A stretch of DNA of 15,236 nt from Treponema sp. (GTDB lineage Bacteria > Spirochaetota > Spirochaetia > Treponematales > Breznakiellaceae), in NCBI GenBank assembly GCA_009780285.1, contig WRAL01000010.1:1-15236 (forward strand), written 5' to 3'. A program made the position numbers and the translations under genes. The notes beneath the pieces were generated by a model, which saw nothing but the letters and a program-made list of their open reading frames with translations, was not told where the DNA came from and did no database searches. How positions within the stretch are numbered: position 1 is the stretch's first letter; every line of letters begins with the position of its first letter. Of this stretch, positions 11,964 to 15,236 are shown one piece after another.

Positions 11964-14126
11964 ATGAGTTTTGGAAATTTTGCCCTGAGCAATGGGAAGG
12001 CGCTGCCGCTCGGCGCGTCGCTGGCCGGCGATGGGGTTAATTTCGCGATTTTTTCGCGCAACGCGACGCTCATTACGCTTGTTCTTTTTGAATCGGCGGA
12101 AAAGGACAGCGCTTTTGTCGAGATTCCGCTGGACGCGCGCGGCGCCAAGACCGGCGATATTTGGCACTGCCATGTTCATGGGCTTGCCGCCGGCGCTTGC
12201 TACTTGTACAAGGCGGACGGCCCTTACAGGCCGGAAGCCGGGATGCGCTTTAACAGGCACAAGGCGCTGCTCGATCCTTACGCAAAATCTATTCACAATA
12301 CTTCGAATTGGGATTTTGGCAACTGCTGCGGTTTCGACAACGCTTCGAAGCTGGGGGATATTTCTTTTTGCGACGAGGAAAATCTTCGCGATCTTCCAAG
12401 GTGCGTCGTTGTGGACGACGGTGATTTTGATTGGCAGGGGGACGCGCCGCTTAATTATCCTTTGCGCTTTAGCGTTCTTTACGAAACGCATGTAAAGGGT
12501 TTGACGGCGCATCCAAGCTCTGGCGCGAAAAATCCGGGGACGTATCTGGGCGTTATCGAAAAAATTCCTTATTTCAAGGAGCTTGGAGTTACGAGCCTGG
12601 AATTTTTGCCTATTCAGGAATTTAACGAAAACGAGCTTGCTCGCGCGAACCCAAAAACTGGAAAGGCGCTGACAAATTACTGGGGATATTCCACGGTGGC
12701 GTTCTTCGCGCCCAAGGAATCTTACGCCGTGGATCGCAGCCCCGGCGGGCCTGTCAATGAATTTAAGACTATGGTACGGGAGCTTCACAAGGCCGGCATC
12801 GAGGTAATTTTAGATGTTGTGTTTAATCACACCGGCGAGGGCAACGAAAACGGCCCGACTTTTTCTTTTCGCGGTCTTGACAATTCCATTTACTACATGC
12901 TTGACGACAATAGGCGCTATTACAAAAATTATTCCGGATGCGGCAACACGATGAACTGCAATCATCCGGTGGTTCGCGCTTTTATTATGCGCTGCCTTTC
13001 GTATTGGGTCGTGGAGATGCACGTTGACGGCTTTCGTTTTGACTTGGGTTCTATTTTAGGCCGTGATCAAAACGGAAACCTAATGGAATCGCCGCCCATG
13101 CTTGAAAGCATTGCCGAGGATCCGGTTTTAAGCTCGACGAAAATAATCGCCGAGGCCTGGGATGCCGGCGGCGCGTATCAGGTCGGCTGGTTTCCCGGCG
13201 GGCGATGGGCGGAATGGAACGACCGTTACAGGGACGAAGTGCGCAAGTACTGGCGCGGGGATCCCCTGCAAAGCAGGCATTTGGCGACGAGACTTTCCGG
13301 TAGTTCCGATCTGTACCTGCGCGACGGGCGCAAGCCTTTCCACTCGATTAATTTTGTTACAAGCCATGACGGATTTTGTCTTTGGGACTTAGTAAGTTAC
13401 AATAAAAAGCGAAATGACGAAAACGGCGAGGAAAATCGCGACGGCGGAAACCACAATTACAGTTTCAATTGCGGAGTCGAAGGACCGGCGAAGGATCCTT
13501 TGGTCAACGATATTCGTTTGCGGCAAACAAAAAACATTTTCGCCACTTTGCTTGTGTCGCTAGGAACGCCGATGATTCTTGGAGGGGATGAGTTCGGGCG
13601 CACCCAAGGCGGAAACAACAATGCCTACTGCCAGGATAACGAAACTTCGTGGTACGATTGGTCACTTCTTGAAAAGAACAAGGATCTTTTCCGCTTTGTG
13701 AAGGAAATGATCGCGTTCAGGCTTAGCCATCCAGGTTTTATGCGCCCGGAATTTTACACGGGCCGTGGCGGAAATTACAATGCAACGCCGGACATTACCT
13801 GGTACACGGAAAAGGGCGTAAGCCCGGACTGGGACAATATTGGCTATACCTTCGCGCTGCACATTAACGGCAGGCAGGCGGACGTTCTGCGCGACAAGGA
13901 CGCGAACGATTTTTTCATTATGTTTAATTCCGGCGCCGAGGTGACGACTTTTGTCATTCCGCCGGCCAATAGTTTTAAGCGATGGTTTGTCGCCGTGGAC
14001 ACGGGCATGGGCGCGCCGAACGACATTCTGCCGGAGGGAAGCGAAAAGCCGCTTGGCGTTCCCTACAGGTACAGGGTAAAGGCGCGCAGCATGGCGATTC
14101 TTATTTCAAAAAACGTCGAACCTTAA
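11964..14126 (+). CDS. glgX: Glycogen debranching enzyme, GlgX/isoamylase type (GH13)
   Basis: 720 residues. It hydrolyses alpha-1,6 branches of glycogen or limit dextrins in the cytoplasm. Residues about 10-100 look like the N-terminal CBM48-type beta domain (LPLGASLAGDGVNFAIFS). The TIM-barrel regions follow in order: VILDVVFNHTGEG (281-293), VDGFRFDLGS with nucleophile D360, IIAEAWDAGG with acid/base E397, and VTSHDGF with D469. ILGGDEFGRTQGGNNNAYCQDNETSWYDW (538-566) is a typical isoamylase/GlgX segment. A C-terminal beta domain ends the protein. The length fits isoamylase/TreX/GlgX enzymes; the exact chain-length preference cannot be read. The start is constrained by an in-frame TAG 12 nt upstream. 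It heads a likely three-gene transcript with the nucleotidase- and acetyltransferase-like genes. Confidence 0.93.
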   Translation: MSFGNFALSNGKALPLGASLAGDGVNFAIFSRNATLITLVLFESAEKDSAFVEIPLDARGAKTGDIWHCHVHGLAAGACYLYKADGPYRPEAGMRFNRHKALLDPYAKSIHNTSNWDFGNCCGFDNASKLGDISFCDEENLRDLPRCVVVDDGDFDWQGDAPLNYPLRFSVLYETHVKGLTAHPSSGAKNPGTYLGVIEKIPYFKELGVTSLEFLPIQEFNENELARANPKTGKALTNYWGYSTVAFFAPKESYAVDRSPGGPVNEFKTMVRELHKAGIEVILDVVFNHTGEGNENGPTFSFRGLDNSIYYMLDDNRRYYKNYSGCGNTMNCNHPVVRAFIMRCLSYWVVEMHVDGFRFDLGSILGRDQNGNLMESPPMLESIAEDPVLSSTKIIAEAWDAGGAYQVGWFPGGRWAEWNDRYRDEVRKYWRGDPLQSRHLATRLSGSSDLYLRDGRKPFHSINFVTSHDGFCLWDLVSYNKKRNDENGEENRDGGNHNYSFNCGVEGPAKDPLVNDIRLRQTKNIFATLLVSLGTPMILGGDEFGRTQGGNNNAYCQDNETSWYDWSLLEKNKDLFRFVKEMIAFRLSHPGFMRPEFYTGRGGNYNATPDITWYTEKGVSPDWDNIGYTFALHINGRQADVLRDKDANDFFIMFNSGAEVTTFVIPPANSFKRWFVAVDTGMGAPNDILPEGSEKPLGVPYRYRVKARSMAILISKNVEP

Positions 14127-14136
14127 GGAGGAAAGA

Positions 14137-14745
14137 ATGAAGGAAAACGATTTTATCTTTGGCGTGGATCTTGACGGCGTTGTCGGCGACTTTTACGGCG
14201 CTGTGCGGAAGATAGCCGCGGAATGGCTTAACAAGCCGCTTGAAAGCCTTACCACTGAGGTAAGCTATGGGCTTTCCGAATGGGGAATAGACGAATTTGG
14301 CGGCTACGAACGCCTTCATCGTTTTGCCGTTACGCAAAGAAATATTTTTTCAGCGATGGAGCCGATAAAAAATGCGCCGACTGTCTTGCGCAAGCTGTCG
14401 AAAAAAGGCATTCGCATACGGATAATTACGCACAGGCTTTTTTTAAAATATTTTCACCGTGCCACGATCACTCAAACAGTTGAGTGGCTTGATAATTTCG
14501 ACATTCCCTATTGGGATATTTGTTTTATGAAGGATAAAAGGGCCGTTGGCGCGGATGTTTATATAGACGACGCGCCGGGCAATATCGTCGGCCTGCGCGA
14601 ACAGGGCTGTAACACCATCGTTTTTAGCAATTCAACAAACCGTGGCCTGCCGGGGCCGCGCGCCGACGACTGGCACGAGGTGGAAGAGCTTGTGATGGAG
14701 GCGCGGGAGGAATGGCGCACCGGCACTATCGGGCTTTTCGCCTGA
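14137..14745 (+). CDS. HAD-family 5'(3')-deoxyribonucleotidase-like protein (NT5C type)
   Basis: 202 residues, start supported by AAGGAGG (14125-14131) 5 nt before the ATG and 10 nt after the glgX stop. HAD motif I is FGVDLDGVVGDF with D11 (nucleophile) and D13 (acid/base). Motif II is IRIITHR with T98. Motif III is a Lys in FMKDKRAVGAD (K132 or K134). Motif IV is VYIDDAP with D144/D145. The order and the DLDGVVGDF and IDDAPGN wording match the cytosolic C-type 5'-nucleotidase group, which dephosphorylates deoxynucleoside monophosphates; several bacterial members are uncharacterised, so the substrate is inferred. There is no signal peptide. Residues 15-75, with WLNKPLESLTTEVSYGLSEW, form the helical cap. 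The C-terminus continues about 25 residues beyond the core with an acidic helix. Confidence 0.8.
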   Translation: MKENDFIFGVDLDGVVGDFYGAVRKIAAEWLNKPLESLTTEVSYGLSEWGIDEFGGYERLHRFAVTQRNIFSAMEPIKNAPTVLRKLSKKGIRIRIITHRLFLKYFHRATITQTVEWLDNFDIPYWDICFMKDKRAVGADVYIDDAPGNIVGLREQGCNTIVFSNSTNRGLPGPRADDWHEVEELVMEAREEWRTGTIGLFA

Positions 14746-14753
14746 GGTGGATT

Positions 14754-15236
14754 ATGCGCTTTAGAAAAATGGTTGGGACTAAATGCTATTTGTCTCCTAT
14801 GGACGCGCGCGACGCGGAAAAGTTTACCGCCTGGCTTAACGACCTGGAAGTTACCGAAAACCTGCTTCTGTACGAAAAATCGATAAGCCTTGCAGCCGAA
14901 AGGGAAATCCTGGAAAAATTGTCAAGATCGCATAACTATTCGATTATTGACATTGCCAGGGACGAGATTATTGGGAATTGCGGATACGCGGATTTGGATC
15001 ACGTCGATCAGGCCGGAGAGGTTGGCATTTTTATTGGCGATAAAAGCTATTGGAATAAGGGCTACGGAACGGAAGCGCTGGGACTTTTGCTGGACTTTGG
15101 CTTCAAGGCTTTAAACCTGCACAATATTTTCCTGCGCGTCGCTTCCTTTAACGAAAGGGCCATAAAATCCTACGAAAAAGTCGGGTTTAAGGTTTTCGGC
15201 AGGCACCGCGAGGCGCTGTTGCGCGGGGACAAAAGG
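14754..15236 (+). CDS. GNAT-family N-acetyltransferase (RimJ/RimL-SpeG like), truncated by window edge
   Basis: 161 codons are visible with no stop; the window ends within the gene. AGGTGG at 14745-14750, right at the stop of the preceding gene, serves as SD, so it probably belongs to the same transcript. The acetyl-CoA-binding region is clear: EVGIFIGDKSYWNKGYGTEA (89-108), where NKGYG supplies the pyrophosphate-binding turn, then LLLDFGF, LNLHNIFLRVASFNERAIKSYEKVGF (positions 121-145). This N-x-x-A-x-x-x-Y-x-K-x-G-F ending is typical of the RimJ/RimL/SpeG group. Acceptor (protein N-terminus, polyamine or antibiotic) cannot be decided. Only the last residues of the protein are missing. Confidence 0.88.
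   Translation, partial: MRFRKMVGTKCYLSPMDARDAEKFTAWLNDLEVTENLLLYEKSISLAAEREILEKLSRSHNYSIIDIARDEIIGNCGYADLDHVDQAGEVGIFIGDKSYWNKGYGTEALGLLLDFGFKALNLHNIFLRVASFNERAIKSYEKVGFKVFGRHREALLRGDKR

Noticed and set aside
11841..12788. 315-codon open frame antisense to glgX
   Set aside because: Lies opposite conserved GH13 coding sequence and has no recognisable features.

Overview
The window looks like chromosomal DNA from an anaerobic or microaerotolerant diderm bacterium that is clearly G+C-rich by eye. The evidence is an oxygen-sensitive [FeFe]-hydrogenase maturase (HydE), a PerR-type peroxide-response module, a lipoprotein with a classical lipobox, a secreted SppA-type protease, and a BspA/TpLRR-type leucine-rich-repeat protein. 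A gut-type anaerobe, possibly a spirochaete, would fit, but nothing here fixes the phylum. No tRNA, rRNA, CRISPR array or transposase gene was recognised.

Left edge (1-879): the 3' end of a leucine-rich-repeat protein with a strict 22-residue period. A gene-free stretch of about 500 bp follows, rich in secondary structure: a UUCG-loop hairpin region, a two-hairpin dispersed repeat, a 20-bp-stem terminator, a 23-bp perfect inverted repeat, and a sigma70-like promoter overlapped by Fur/PerR-family operators.

Peroxide-defence operon (880-3902): ahpC, a flavoprotein disulfide reductase with its AhpF-type thioredoxin-fold module at the C-terminus (the reverse of classical AhpF), perR (TTG start, overlapping), and a small DUF1801-like protein (ATGA overlap). 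The operator at the ahpC promoter and the perR gene inside the operon suggest an autoregulated circuit: PerR senses H2O2, the flavoprotein reduces AhpC, and AhpC destroys peroxide.

Central block (4012-8234, + strand): SppA-like signal-peptide peptidase, an HD-domain protein that appears to be a CCA-adding-enzyme relative without its nucleotidyltransferase motif, and an endonuclease/exonuclease/phosphatase (EEP) lipoprotein. An 80-bp element with 19-bp inverted termini fills the convergent gap behind it.

Minus-strand block (11657-8320, reading leftward): hydE, an overlapping AI-2E-family membrane protein, and an NYN-ribonuclease/cold-shock-domain fusion. The divergent hydE/glgX spacer carries a second copy of the two-hairpin repeat. 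Both flanking genes have a -10 hexamer exactly 6 nt before the ATG and no Shine-Dalgarno, a leaderless geometry.

Right block (11964-15236, + strand): a GlgX/isoamylase-type glycogen debranching enzyme, a HAD-family 5'(3')-deoxyribonucleotidase-like protein and a GNAT acetyltransferase cut by the window edge. They are tightly spaced and probably co-transcribed.

No wholly new system is evident. The points most worth a second look are the permuted AhpF-like reductase with its PerR/DUF1801 neighbours, the two-hairpin repeat family with compensatory base changes, the 80-bp CTAG-bounded element, and the leaderless promoter geometry.
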